NCBI GenBank assembly: GCA_903871465.1
Contig: CAIQHB010000080.1
Coordinates: 62,001-126,000 of the forward strand
DNA length: 64,000 bases
Source: an uncultured Methanosarcinales archaeon
GTDB taxonomy: Archaea > Halobacteriota > Methanosarcinia > Methanotrichales > Methanotrichaceae
Direction: 5' to 3'
Shown here: positions 26,869 to 36,255 of the stretch, one piece after another
Layout of the letters: each line of letters begins with the position of its first letter
How positions within the stretch are numbered: the stretch's first letter is position 1
Program-made: the position numbers and the translations under genes
Notes under the pieces: generated by a model
The model's input: only the letters and a program-made list of their open reading frames with translations
Told to the model about the DNA's origin: nothing
The model's database searches: none

Positions 26869-28760
26869 TTGCTCACCCCGGTTGGCACTATTTTGACCGT
26901 CTTATACAAGTAAAACCTGAGGGAGTCGTTGTCTGCGGTCTTGATGCCGAGATCCCCCGCTAGAACCACATCCTTGTTCTTGCTAAGGGTTATGGAGTTA
27001 TCTTTGTTATCCATAGTAATGATACCGGCACTGGCATCAACTGATCTTATGGTCATCTTGTCGTACTGAGTGTCGACCTTGATCTCCTTTGTCTTCTCTG
27101 ATAGTTGCCAGAGCCCATCTACCTTGCAGTAGCTCTTGTCGTCGAGGATGATCGGCTCTTGAAAGTGAGCTGCAGTAACAGGAACACCTGTTGTATTAGC
27201 TGCTTTAGAAATATAGACGTACGATCCAGGCAGGATCAACGCCTCACGATCGACTACTTTTCCATCGTGGAGCAGTTCAACCAAGATACCTTTCTTATCA
27301 GTTCCTAGAGTGGGCTTGAGTGCATAACCTTCTGCCAAAACAATCGTCGAACCCAGATCAATTACCTTCTCATGACCATCGTCGATCAGGACTTTGGTCA
27401 CTTGACCCGATTCGAGGAGATTCGTTCTATTAGCTTCGTCTAGTAATTCAGAACTTGTGCCACTCTGACTGTAGCTTGCGAAGTATTCGTTGGCACCGAA
27501 TCCGATTACGTTATAGTATCCCCAGTCTTCGTATTCGAACATCTTATTCTGGGCTGTTGTTGTGTAGGTAACTCCGTAGGGCTCATCGCCGCTGAGCTTG
27601 TTGTCGCCGGTGAGAACGAGCTTCATTGTCTCCGTGCCCAAGTCCTTCCCCATATCATAGAAAAAGCCTGCGAAGTTCTGCGGATTCCAGGTAAAAGTGT
27701 TGTCAGCAAGGTTGCTTTCGCCGTTCACTGTGCCAGCCACTGCCCCTCTTATCTCATGGTCTCCTGATTCATTTATCATTTTATATATGCTGAACCGGAG
27801 GGTACCGCTATCTGCGGTCCGGATGCTGATGCCAGGCATGAGAGATATGCTATTGTTTCGACTAAGGGTTATGGCGTTGTCCTTGTTGTCCATGGTGATT
27901 GTGCCAGCGGTGGCATCAACTGTCCTAATCGTCATCTTGTCGTATGTGTTATCTGCCCTGACATCCGTGGGTGTATCGGATATCTGCCAGATTCCATCGA
28001 TGGTTGCAAGATTCTGATTAGCAGCATGAATAGCATTCTTGAAGTGAACGCCGATGGTCACAAGCTTCATCTGCTCGCCTACATGCGGGTTCTTGTAGTA
28101 GTAGGTTTTATCGTATTCCGTTGCATAGTATTTCGAAGGGGTTACAACCTTTGAATCAACAACTTTGCCGTCCTTGCTTAGCTCAAGGTAAACCTTATTA
28201 TCGTCTATATTGATGGATTTGATGGCCAGCTCGTAGCCCTCTTGCAGCTTCAAGGGTGTGCCGGAAGCAACGGTTATCTCATCCTTTCCATCTAACAGAA
28301 TCTTTTCGAGCTGCTCACTGGAGAGAGAGTTCTTATCGGTAGATTCTGCATAGAATATATTTGAGCCATCATCTTCAGTGTAGCCTTGGTTGTATCCCGC
28401 GAAGTATCTCTCTGCCTGGAAGCCGATGATTTTGTAGGATCCCCAGAGCGCACGCTCGTAGTCCTTGTTTTGGGCAGTGGTTGTGTAGGTAACGCCGTAT
28501 GGACTGTCGCCACTCAGCCTATTGTCATCAGTGAGAACAAACTTGAGGTTCTCTGTGCCCAGGTCCTTCTTTATATCGTAGAAGAAGCCCGCGAAGTTCT
28601 GCGGGTTCCAGGTGAAGGAGTTGTCGGCAAGGTTGCTTGCGCCGTTCACTGTGCCAGCAACAGCTCCACGGACTTCTAGGAAGTCAGCGGCGGAACACAA
28701 CGTCGGTGCAAGATTCAATAATATTATCATAATGAAAATGACGGATTTAATATGTCTCAG
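26865..28760 (-). CDS. S-layer domain protein (two PF07752-type domains), possible CTG start
   Basis: About 631 aa if translation begins at the CTG at 28760, as the ribosome-binding site AGGAGG (28768-28773) 7 nt upstream indicates; this start also puts a normal signal peptide (IKSVIFIMIILLNLAPTLC) at the N-terminus. The first ATG in frame is at 28823, upstream of the RBS. Two S-layer domains follow, each with RGAVAGTVNG, WNPQNFAGFFYD, GDSPYGVTYTT or GDEPYGVTYTT, and a GIWQISD or GLWQLSE strand near the end. No anchor helix. It overlaps the next S-layer gene by 4 bp. Confidence 0.85.
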   Translation of the reverse strand: MRHIKSVIFIMIILLNLAPTLCSAADFLEVRGAVAGTVNGASNLADNSFTWNPQNFAGFFYDIKKDLGTENLKFVLTDDNRLSGDSPYGVTYTTTAQNKDYERALWGSYKIIGFQAERYFAGYNQGYTEDDGSNIFYAESTDKNSLSSEQLEKILLDGKDEITVASGTPLKLQEGYELAIKSINIDDNKVYLELSKDGKVVDSKVVTPSKYYATEYDKTYYYKNPHVGEQMKLVTIGVHFKNAIHAANQNLATIDGIWQISDTPTDVRADNTYDKMTIRTVDATAGTITMDNKDNAITLSRNNSISLMPGISIRTADSGTLRFSIYKMINESGDHEIRGAVAGTVNGESNLADNTFTWNPQNFAGFFYDMGKDLGTETMKLVLTGDNKLSGDEPYGVTYTTTAQNKMFEYEDWGYYNVIGFGANEYFASYSQSGTSSELLDEANRTNLLESGQVTKVLIDDGHEKVIDLGSTIVLAEGYALKPTLGTDKKGILVELLHDGKVVDREALILPGSYVYISKAANTTGVPVTAAHFQEPIILDDKSYCKVDGLWQLSEKTKEIKVDTQYDKMTIRSVDASAGIITMDNKDNSITLSKNKDVVLAGDLGIKTADNDSLRFYLYKTVKIVPTGVSK

Positions 28761-28767
28761 TATTATT

Positions 28768-28773
28768 CCTCCT
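28768..28773 (-). promoter_or_regulatory. Strong ribosome-binding site without a standard start
   Basis: AGGAGG on the minus strand, followed after 7 nt by CTG in the reading frame of the S-layer gene; no ATG, GTG or TTG lies at a suitable distance. See the S-layer gene at 26865-28760. Confidence 0.6.
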
Positions 28774-28884
28774 GAAGTAGCTTTACATGATGTGTGAAAT
28801 AACTTTTGGCATAAAAAACCCATGTTTGATGAGAAGGCCTACGGTTATCTAAGATCGGAATTTATAGATGTCAAGTTTAGGTTC

Positions 28885-29130
28885 TCAAAATGGGCATAGT
28901 AAGTTGCAGAGAGAGGAGCCGAAAGAGGCGGATAGGGACAGGAGGAGAACTTGGCAGTGCAGTGGAGATGCTGGCAAATGAGAGGCAAATCCGGAGCGCG
29001 GGCCTCGGTCTTCCGGGCCATCAAGCAACCTTTGGATTTGGACCAGCTTAGTGGTCCTTGTCCTGCCCTTTTTTGCCGCAGCTATGAAGACGTTAGTGTC
29101 CAGCAAAAATCTTGTATTTCTCTCGTGCAA
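28885..29130 (-). pseudogene. Frameshifted, truncated VapC-type PIN toxin
   Basis: The start overlaps the end of the AbrB-type gene (TTG at 29130). It reads FLLDTNVFIAAAKKGRTRTT, the N-terminal PIN motif with the first catalytic Asp, then LLDGP, after which PIN homology is lost in this frame and seems to shift; no C-terminal PIN part is found in any frame before 28860. It was the toxin of an AbrB-VapC pair. Confidence 0.6.
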
Positions 29131-29359
29131 CCTGGTTGCCCTCTTTCTCGACATCACGCTCAAGCTTATCGAGATCCACCTTTTGCGCCTCTTTTATGAC
29201 TCCTTCGAATATCGCACGCAAATTGATCTTCTTGAGAAAGATTGAATCGCTTGTGGCTCCGCCTATGACGAACTCATCACCTGGTTTCATGTTGAGCTTG
29301 GCTCTCAGATCGGCCGGGGGCAGAATTAGGCCCTGATCGTCAAGCTTTATTGTGGGCAT
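29093..29359 (-). CDS. AbrB/MazE-type antitoxin (VapB-like)
   Basis: 88 aa. The N-terminal half is the swapped-hairpin AbrB domain (TIKLDDQGLILPPADLRAKL, then MKPGDEFVIGG); the C-terminal half is a basic/acidic helix (KVDLDKLERDVEKEGNQ) as in VapB antitoxins that bind the toxin. The downstream PIN toxin is truncated and frameshifted, so the antitoxin is now an orphan. Confidence 0.75.
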   Translation of the reverse strand: MPTIKLDDQGLILPPADLRAKLNMKPGDEFVIGGATSDSIFLKKINLRAIFEGVIKEAQKVDLDKLERDVEKEGNQVAREKYKIFAGH

Positions 29360-29775
29360 CGGGCTACATTCACCTTAGTTTTATCTGGGATTAATAGTAT
29401 TAAAAAATTGGTATCGTCCTTCTGTTATTGCTATTGAGTCAATTTGGAGGACGTTAATGCTACATGGATTTGCCGGCCATTATCAGCTGCTCGAAGATAG
29501 CTCCCCTGGATTCCAGCGCGTGTGGTCCCTCCCGAGAGGCCGCGTTCCCGCCTGCCCGCGCGCGGGAGCCCGGTATAGCGGCCATCCTTCCTATTCCGTA
29601 AACGAAATCGTCAAGGCGAGTCCTGAAAATTATGGACATCTGTCAGTTCTGAACAAAAAAAATTAAACAGACTAACCGCAGAGCCCCCGCAGATCTGTAT
29701 TCTGTTCGAGGAAAAGAGTTTTATCGATATATTGAGAACCAACTTTCAGGCTTAGTTGCAGGAGGATAAAGAAAC
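29360..29775. other. Intergenic region with GC-rich hairpin
   Basis: About 415 bp between the antitoxin gene and the DUF1616 gene. Around 29540-29580 a stretch with CCCGC, CGCGCG and CGGGAG can fold into a GC-rich hairpin. One small open frame (below) lies across it. The AGGAGG at 29760-29765 is the ribosome-binding site of the next gene. Confidence 0.4.
29457..29666 (+). CDS. Possible small protein
   Basis: 69 codons from ATG 29457 with a well-placed GGAGG 6 nt upstream. The sequence (LHGFAGHYQLLEDSSPGFQ, then a Pro/Arg/Cys-rich part) does not match a family I know, and the middle lies in a GC-rich hairpin. Either a real small gene or a chance open frame. Confidence 0.3.
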   Translation: MLHGFAGHYQLLEDSSPGFQRVWSLPRGRVPACPRAGARYSGHPSYSVNEIVKASPENYGHLSVLNKKN

Positions 29776-32700
29776 TTGAGGCTGGCCTGGCCACCGCCCA
29801 TGAATCTGATTGCGTCTGCTCTGATCTCCCTATTAGCTCTCGCTTTGGCCAATCTATCCCCTGAATCCGTTCAGGAGACAGCTTCGTTCCTGGCCCTCGG
29901 TCTGGTTATCCTCGTCCCAGGCTATCTCATCGTCCTCTTTCGGTTTCCGGCTAATAGAGACCTCGAATTGAGTAAGCGCATCATCCTCTGCCTGGGACTT
30001 TCCGCGCTCCTGGCGGGTTTAGTCAGCCTCGTTCTGATGCTTACCCCCAGAGGACTGCAGCCTGCCTCCCTGGCGACAATTCTCTCTCTCCTGGCCATAT
30101 TCCTGAATGCCATCTCCTACATCCGCTTCTCAACAGAGCCCCGCAAAAGGGGATCTGTCTCCCGGTCAAGAAGAGGCAATCCACTCACAAAGATCTTTTC
30201 CGGCATTCCTGGAGTTCGCATCCGGGGCCGCCGTCGGCGCACAGCTTTTCTTCCTTTGGCCCTCATAGCGATCTTATTCGTCGCCGCCATCGCATTTGCC
30301 GTAATCCTGAACCACGGTTCATCCGGCGAAGGAGCCACGTCGCTGGAGGTCTTCTGGCCAAGAGAAGCATTGAATTCACAATCTGAGCCGCTTAAGACGG
30401 GGAGCGATTTAGAGGCTATAGCCAAGATAATAAACGGTGAAAAAAGTTCCACCAATTATACATTGAAACTGTTGCTCAACAATTCCACTATTTTCACAAA
30501 GAACCTGAATCTGGGCCATAATGAGACCTGGCAAGGACGGTTAGGCTTCACCCTGAGCGAAAGTCCGGGTTTGCAGAGGCTCGACCTGCAGCTTTTCAAA
30601 GAAGGGGATTTTTCAAAACCTTATAGAGAGGAGCACCTAGGGGTTAATTTACTCGCAGATGCTTCTTCGAATTTGTCTCAAAATACATACCAAAATAATT
30701 CCGATGAATCGAGCAACCGGACTTCTGTCACCAATTCCGCAAAGATCAATGTCACAGAGAATTCGTCTCCCGTAATCTTAGAGGAGAAGAGCAAGGTAAC
30801 AGTTCTCAGTGTAGGCGAAACACGCTCGAGCAGCGCTTCCGGTTCTACCGCAGGTACAAAATCACAGTCACAATCAACTCCGTCTGCATCGTCAAGCCAG
30901 AGCACAGCACAATCCGCAAAGGTGAGCAGCAGCGTCGGCAGCAGTGCCGGTAGCGCCAGCAGCATAAGCGAGACCGTCACCAAACCTGAGAGTGAGACTT
31001 TATCTGCAGCAAAAGATACGACAATTTCTGGAAACCAATCTGCGGATATTGGAGTTCAGAATCCGGGATTGCAGGGGAATAATTCCACTAATGAATCGAC
31101 AAAGTTGTCCTCTGCACCAACTTTATCAAATGCGACATTTTTTGCTAAATCGGCAACATCTACGGAATTGATCAAGTCCCCCGAATCGAGTAAGCCGCCA
31201 GAATCAACCGGATCTCTGGATTCCTCAACACCAAGCGCCAGCACACAAAATGTCTCAGACAAGTCCCAGCTCTCTGATCAATCCCGCGCTGACGGGATCG
31301 AGAGGCCTCTGGAGAATCCGAGCCCCAATCTGCCGCCAAAGCTAGGAGGACTTGTTGCCGATAAAACCTATCCGGTGCTGGGCAGCATAGTGCAGTGGAC
31401 TGCCAACGCTACAGACCCCGACATCGACACGATATACTACAAATTCCTGGAAAACGGCAGTGCAGTGACCGATTGGGCGCTATCCAATTCCTGGATCTGG
31501 AATACGTCCGCGGCGAGACCTGGCGACCATAAGATCACAGTCCTGGCAAGAGATGGGAAACACTCGGCTGTTGACTCTTTTGACGACTCCATGAATGCCT
31601 CCATTACTATCACGGCACTTAACCAGCCGCCAGCTCTCAAAAGCCTCCTGCCCGACAAACAGGGCCCCCAGGAAAAGGGGACTACGGTCTTCTGGAAGGC
31701 AGTGGCTTTGGACCCGGATAATGATAGGATCCTCTACAGGTTCCTGGTCAACGACAAAGAGGCGAGGAAATGGTCTAAGTCCAATAGCTGGAGCTGGGCA
31801 ACTCAGAATTTGCAGGCAGGAGACTACCAAATCACTGTTCTGGCAAGAGATGGCCGCCACGCATCAGAGGATTCATTCGATAGCATGTTGAACGCGACCT
31901 TAATCCTGCTGGACCCCAACCATGCACCGGTGCTGAATGACCTCAAAGCGGACATGGATAGCCCGCGAGCCCGGGGAGCCGTCATAACCTGGACCGCCCG
32001 TGGCACTGACCCGGATGGAGACAGGGTCTACTACAAATTCCTGGTCAATGACAAAGAGGTGACCGACTGGTCGCCATCTAATTCCTGGACCTGGAACACG
32101 TCCGCGTCTGGCCCAGGCGACTATAAGATCAGTGTTCAGGCCAGAGACGGCCGCCATGCCGGTGCTACATCGTCCGACAGCGAAGTAGTCAGGGCATTCA
32201 CCATTACATCTCCCAATCCGATCCCCAATCAGATCCCACTTGTGCAAGAGCTAAAACCGGATATGATCAGCCCCCAGACGACGGGAGTTGTCATAACCTG
32301 GACCGCAAAGGCCACAGATCCAGGTGGGGACAAGATATACTACAGATTCCTGGCCAATGACAAGGAAGTGACAGGCTGGTCGCCATCCAATTCCTGGATC
32401 TGGAACACGTCCGGGGCTGGCCCGGGCGACTACAAAATCGGAGTTCAGGCCAGAGACGGCCGCCATGCATCAGAGGATTCATTCGACAGCTCCAAGAATG
32501 CGACCTTCGCCCTCCAGGCCTCCAATCAGCCACCAATCCTGAAAAGCCTGAAGGCCGATAATTCCAGTCCCCAGGTTCAGGGGGCAGTAGTTCTCTGGAA
32601 GGCCGTGGCTCTGGACTCTGATGGCGACCCCGTCCTCTACAAATTTCAGGTCAACGGCAGGGACATGAATAGATGGTCCGAATCAGATAGCTGGAGATGG

Positions 32701-33003
32701 TCCACCAAAGATCTGCCTGCGGGAGATTACAAGATCCGCGTCCTGGCAAGGGATGGCCGCCACGCACCAGAGGATTCGTTCGACAGTGCCCTTGAAACCG
32801 TCTTTGCCCTCACAACGGAAATAGACCTGCAGATAGACCTGCTGTTGAAACAGAGGGGAACGAAGTCCTCAGCGGAAAAAGACTATCATTCTTCTGACAT
32901 TCAGGTAGCTGTAGCCAACGATACAAATTCTAAAGCAATCCTTGGAAAAAGCGGCGGAGACATTGGTTTAGAAAAGACTGACACACCACGAAAGCTGGGC
33001 TAG
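29776..33003 (+). CDS. DUF1616-type membrane protein with five tandem Ig-like repeats
   Basis: 1075 aa from TTG 29776, with AGGAGG 10 nt upstream. The N-terminal part (about 1-180) has the helices and PGYLIVLFRFP / RIILCLGLSALLAGL segments of DUF1616 membrane proteins, with a fifth helix around 160-180. An extracellular beta domain (about 195-290) and a Ser/Thr-rich linker (about 300-510, many N-glycosylation sequons) follow. Then come five repeats of about 95 aa (about 515-1015), each of the form W-x-A-x-A-x-DPDGD-x-xYYKF-x-V, W-S-x-S-x-SW-x-W, GDYKI-x-V-x-ARDGRHA, DSFDS. The protein probably stands out from the cell surface. Repeats 3-5 are nearest to one another. Confidence 0.7.
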   Translation: MRLAWPPPMNLIASALISLLALALANLSPESVQETASFLALGLVILVPGYLIVLFRFPANRDLELSKRIILCLGLSALLAGLVSLVLMLTPRGLQPASLATILSLLAIFLNAISYIRFSTEPRKRGSVSRSRRGNPLTKIFSGIPGVRIRGRRRRTAFLPLALIAILFVAAIAFAVILNHGSSGEGATSLEVFWPREALNSQSEPLKTGSDLEAIAKIINGEKSSTNYTLKLLLNNSTIFTKNLNLGHNETWQGRLGFTLSESPGLQRLDLQLFKEGDFSKPYREEHLGVNLLADASSNLSQNTYQNNSDESSNRTSVTNSAKINVTENSSPVILEEKSKVTVLSVGETRSSSASGSTAGTKSQSQSTPSASSSQSTAQSAKVSSSVGSSAGSASSISETVTKPESETLSAAKDTTISGNQSADIGVQNPGLQGNNSTNESTKLSSAPTLSNATFFAKSATSTELIKSPESSKPPESTGSLDSSTPSASTQNVSDKSQLSDQSRADGIERPLENPSPNLPPKLGGLVADKTYPVLGSIVQWTANATDPDIDTIYYKFLENGSAVTDWALSNSWIWNTSAARPGDHKITVLARDGKHSAVDSFDDSMNASITITALNQPPALKSLLPDKQGPQEKGTTVFWKAVALDPDNDRILYRFLVNDKEARKWSKSNSWSWATQNLQAGDYQITVLARDGRHASEDSFDSMLNATLILLDPNHAPVLNDLKADMDSPRARGAVITWTARGTDPDGDRVYYKFLVNDKEVTDWSPSNSWTWNTSASGPGDYKISVQARDGRHAGATSSDSEVVRAFTITSPNPIPNQIPLVQELKPDMISPQTTGVVITWTAKATDPGGDKIYYRFLANDKEVTGWSPSNSWIWNTSGAGPGDYKIGVQARDGRHASEDSFDSSKNATFALQASNQPPILKSLKADNSSPQVQGAVVLWKAVALDSDGDPVLYKFQVNGRDMNRWSESDSWRWSTKDLPAGDYKIRVLARDGRHAPEDSFDSALETVFALTTEIDLQIDLLLKQRGTKSSAEKDYHSSDIQVAVANDTNSKAILGKSGGDIGLEKTDTPRKLG

Positions 33004-33185
33004 AGAGCCCAAGGCACTTGTAATATAACTTGCTGCCTCATATACTGCTCCTCCAGAATGGGTGGGCGAAATCTTTTCCTCGCGATCTTGGAAAACGTAA
33101 TAGATCGATATGGTCATAACAGAAACATATTTAATAAGTTCAAACGTATGGTTCTACTGGAAGAATGCATCCTTCAGGAGAATTT

Positions 33186-34388
33186 ATGAGGCTTATGGGA
33201 TTTATGCACCTGGCGACTATCTTGATGTTTCTTGTGAGTGGGGTCTATGCAACAGAGCCATCTCATGTTTTGGAGACGCCGACCGATCGCGCCAACATGA
33301 GTGGATTGGACTTGACCCGAATGGAGTTTGTCGGAATGCACCTGAACCAGTCCGATCTACGAGGGTCAAATTTGAGGAACGCTAATTTGAGTGATGTCTA
33401 TTTGAAATCCGCCTGGTTGACTGGCGCTAATCTATCCAGAGCAATTCTGATAAAGGCGGACCTGACCGGCGCAATTTTAAATAATGTTGATCTCAGAGAG
33501 TCTGATTTAACAGAATCTACCTTGAATAGCGCCAAGATTTCGAAATCCAGGCTGAATAATGCCCGCCTTGTTAAGGCCGACCTCACAGATGCAGACCTAT
33601 CAGATTCTGATCTATCGGAAGCTGACCTGACCGATGCCAGACTTTTTCGAACGGACCTAAGCGGCGCAACTCTTCATAATATGTACCTGTATAATGCCAA
33701 CCTGGTGGGAGCGCATATAAGCTGGGCAGATTTAAGCGAGTCCATTCTCACCCGGGCACAGCTATCCCGGGCAGAACTCTACAGCACCAACCTCAGCGGC
33801 GTAGATATGTCTAATGCGGATTTTACTCGAGCCTATCTCATGAGATCAGATCTCAATGGCGCAAATTTGGGTTCCGCCAGCTTTGCTTATGCTGATTTAA
33901 CAGAGGCCAATCTTCAAGGCGCAAGCCTGGTACGCACAGGATTGCAATATGCAGACTTAACCCGAGCCGATCTGTCAAATGCAGATTGCTCTGATGCCAA
34001 TATGGACTCTGTTCGATTAGTAGGCACAAAGATGATTAACACAAAGCTCGACCGCGTAAGGTTGCATCAGATCGACCTCCGGGGCCTGGATATGAGGGGA
34101 TCATCCCTTAGAAAGGCGAGCCTTAACGTTGTCTATCTGACCAATGCAAATATGAGCCATGCGGACCTCCAAGACGCAAGCCTCGATCAGGTTGAATTAA
34201 CTGGAGCAGATCTGAGGGGCGCCAATTTGCTGGATATAAGCTACGATCAATTCACGCTTTATTCTCTGGCAAGGGCAAAACTGAATGGGACTATTATGTC
34301 CGATAAACTTAAAACAGATCTTATAGCCCTGACTGGTAAAACCTCAAAGGCAATCGAAGGAGAAGAGAACCTTACCCAAGTTCGCTAA
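33186..34388 (+). CDS. Secreted pentapeptide-repeat protein
   Basis: 400 aa from ATG 33186 (AGGAG upstream); an upstream ATG at 33165 lies before the ribosome-binding site. Signal peptide about 1-20. From about residue 45 almost the whole protein is A(D/N)LxxAxLxxA-type pentapeptides (ADLTDADLSDSDLSEADLT, then NLSGVDMSNADFTRAYL and so on), some 60 units, which fold as a right-handed four-sided beta-helix. The signal peptide makes it an envelope or exported protein, unusual for pentapeptide repeats known from gyrase-protecting proteins. Exact function unknown. The promoter may be the AT-rich ATATTTAATAAG near 33127. Confidence 0.8.
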   Translation: MRLMGFMHLATILMFLVSGVYATEPSHVLETPTDRANMSGLDLTRMEFVGMHLNQSDLRGSNLRNANLSDVYLKSAWLTGANLSRAILIKADLTGAILNNVDLRESDLTESTLNSAKISKSRLNNARLVKADLTDADLSDSDLSEADLTDARLFRTDLSGATLHNMYLYNANLVGAHISWADLSESILTRAQLSRAELYSTNLSGVDMSNADFTRAYLMRSDLNGANLGSASFAYADLTEANLQGASLVRTGLQYADLTRADLSNADCSDANMDSVRLVGTKMINTKLDRVRLHQIDLRGLDMRGSSLRKASLNVVYLTNANMSHADLQDASLDQVELTGADLRGANLLDISYDQFTLYSLARAKLNGTIMSDKLKTDLIALTGKTSKAIEGEENLTQVR

Positions 34389-34515
34389 TCTGAAATGAAA
34401 CGAGCATCGAACTCGCATAGAATGCTGGACTTAAGGTATCTTGCTATCAGATATCTGCAAAAGCTATTTCTAATCTCCACAGTCTCTTTCTGAAGTCGCT
34501 GAAAAAAGGTTACCC

Positions 34516-34537
34516 TGCAGGCCATTTGCGGCCTGCA
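34516..34537. terminator. Perfect hairpin between convergent genes
   Basis: TGCAGGCC and GGCCTGCA form a perfect 8-bp stem around a 6-nt loop, placed between the ends of the pentapeptide-repeat gene (plus) and secD (minus). It probably serves transcripts from both sides; a T-rich stretch follows on the plus strand. Confidence 0.5.
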
Positions 34538-34563
34538 AGCCTATTTGTTTCATTTTAACGTCT

Positions 34564-36255
34564 TTAATTTCCGGCCAGGATATGTCCTATTATCCTGCCG
34601 TAAGCTGGCCTCGCTATCGCTGTGCCCAGGATCACACCAACGATGATGATGAGTGCGAATCCGGTAAGCGCTCCAAAGCCCATATAGAGCAAAGGCAGCA
34701 TGGCCACAGCCGTTGTCGCAGCAGCACCGATGATGATGGTGAATGCCCGAGACAGACGGCCCAAATAGACCTTGCTGCTGGCAGCGACAGCTTTTCCGAC
34801 GCCAGACTTCTCCGCCGCTTCCGCTGCCCTCTCTTTGATGCTGCGATCCGATGCAGCTGGCACTGCCTCACCACCGCGAATCAGCTCGTCTGTGATGATA
34901 ACGAGCTGATCTACGCCCGTTCCTATCACCATGATGATGCCGGCCAGGCTTGCCAGATCAAGCTGCCAGCCAAACCAGATGCCGCCCAATGACCAGATGC
35001 CCAGCATCATCACAACTTCGCTGAAGGACGTCGCTACCATAGGCAGTACAATCCTCCTTTCCCGGTAGCGGTAGAATACCATAGCCGCAACCGCCAGGAG
35101 AGCAATCAAACCTGCAATAACCATCTGGATTTTGAACTGCTTGCCCAGAGCTGCAGACACCTGGCCGGATCCTACAATCGCAACGTTGACCGGCAAGGCA
35201 CCTTCTCGCAAATGTATATACAGCTCTTTGGCTTTCGTAGAGCCTGCATCTCCAGATCCCACGCGCGCCTCCAGGGTTCGCACCGGAACTTTTGACAGGC
35301 TGCCTGCCAGCTCTGCTGCCAGAGGTGCGCTGAAAACCTCGTCCTTATCCAGATACATGGATATGGGGTGAGCATCGGGGTTCTTGACGGCGCCCGCATC
35401 GATCGAAGCCTTCTGGAAGACCGCCGCTCCTTCTTCTGAGAGAGTGAAAGGCACACCCCATCCGCCGCTCCGATCTCCTTGGGGTATATCCACAGATGCT
35501 ACTGCATCCCCATAGAGCACATGTATGGTCTGGTTGTTATCGGCCTGGATTCGTATCTCGAACTTGCCCGGCTTGCCAACCACATCTTGAGCAGTGGCCA
35601 CATCCATTCCCGCCAGGTCAATGAGGATGTACTTATTGTCTACGACTCTGACCCTTATGTCCTGCATGCCCAGCCGGTTGAGCTTGGAGTCGAGCACCTT
35701 CTTGGTCTCGTCCACTGTTTCTACTGTTAATCCCTCAACAAAGGCATTCTCGCCTGTGGAAACCTTTCCACCCACAGGAGCCAAGATAGCGTTAAGAGAT
35801 TCCCTTGTCACATTGGTTCTGATCTCATACTGAACAGGGGCAACTCCCACAATCTTGACATCCGCATCCATACTCTTCTTGAGGTAGTTAGTTATGATAT
35901 CCGTATCAATAGCCGTTATTGTGATCTTGGTGATATTGTTTTGCTCCACCATCTTCGACCCTGAGTATCCCAGGTCGTCTGGAAGCGTCGCTTTGACTTT
36001 GCCGGGTACCATAACAACATAGGCATTTCCAAGCTTTTGCACGGAACTGGCATTAAACTGCACCTCTAGAATCTTCTCTGGGGTGACATCGACCTGCGCA
36101 ACAGCACCTTCCAGCTGTAGCTGCAGATATGATCCACCCTGCAGGTCCAGGCCAAACTTAAGGCCCAGAGTGCCTATTAAGATTATTGCCAGCGCCAGGA
36201 CAACCGCGTATAATACTACCCTCCGGTCCTTGGATAGATCCTCTAGCAGGCTCAT
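34564..36255 (-). CDS. secD: Protein-export membrane protein SecD
   Basis: 563 aa. SecD works with SecF and SecYEG in protein export across the cell membrane. It has the D1 signature near the N-terminus (LGLKFGLDLQGGSYLQLQLEG), a large outer domain, and the C-terminal six-helix part, with GLIALLAVAAMVFYRYRERR followed by an IMVIGTGVDQLVIITDE segment. secF lies directly upstream on this strand and overlaps by 4 bp. Confidence 0.95.
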   Translation of the reverse strand: MSLLEDLSKDRRVVLYAVVLALAIILIGTLGLKFGLDLQGGSYLQLQLEGAVAQVDVTPEKILEVQFNASSVQKLGNAYVVMVPGKVKATLPDDLGYSGSKMVEQNNITKITITAIDTDIITNYLKKSMDADVKIVGVAPVQYEIRTNVTRESLNAILAPVGGKVSTGENAFVEGLTVETVDETKKVLDSKLNRLGMQDIRVRVVDNKYILIDLAGMDVATAQDVVGKPGKFEIRIQADNNQTIHVLYGDAVASVDIPQGDRSGGWGVPFTLSEEGAAVFQKASIDAGAVKNPDAHPISMYLDKDEVFSAPLAAELAGSLSKVPVRTLEARVGSGDAGSTKAKELYIHLREGALPVNVAIVGSGQVSAALGKQFKIQMVIAGLIALLAVAAMVFYRYRERRIVLPMVATSFSEVVMMLGIWSLGGIWFGWQLDLASLAGIIMVIGTGVDQLVIITDELIRGGEAVPAASDRSIKERAAEAAEKSGVGKAVAASSKVYLGRLSRAFTIIIGAAATTAVAMLPLLYMGFGALTGFALIIIVGVILGTAIARPAYGRIIGHILAGN

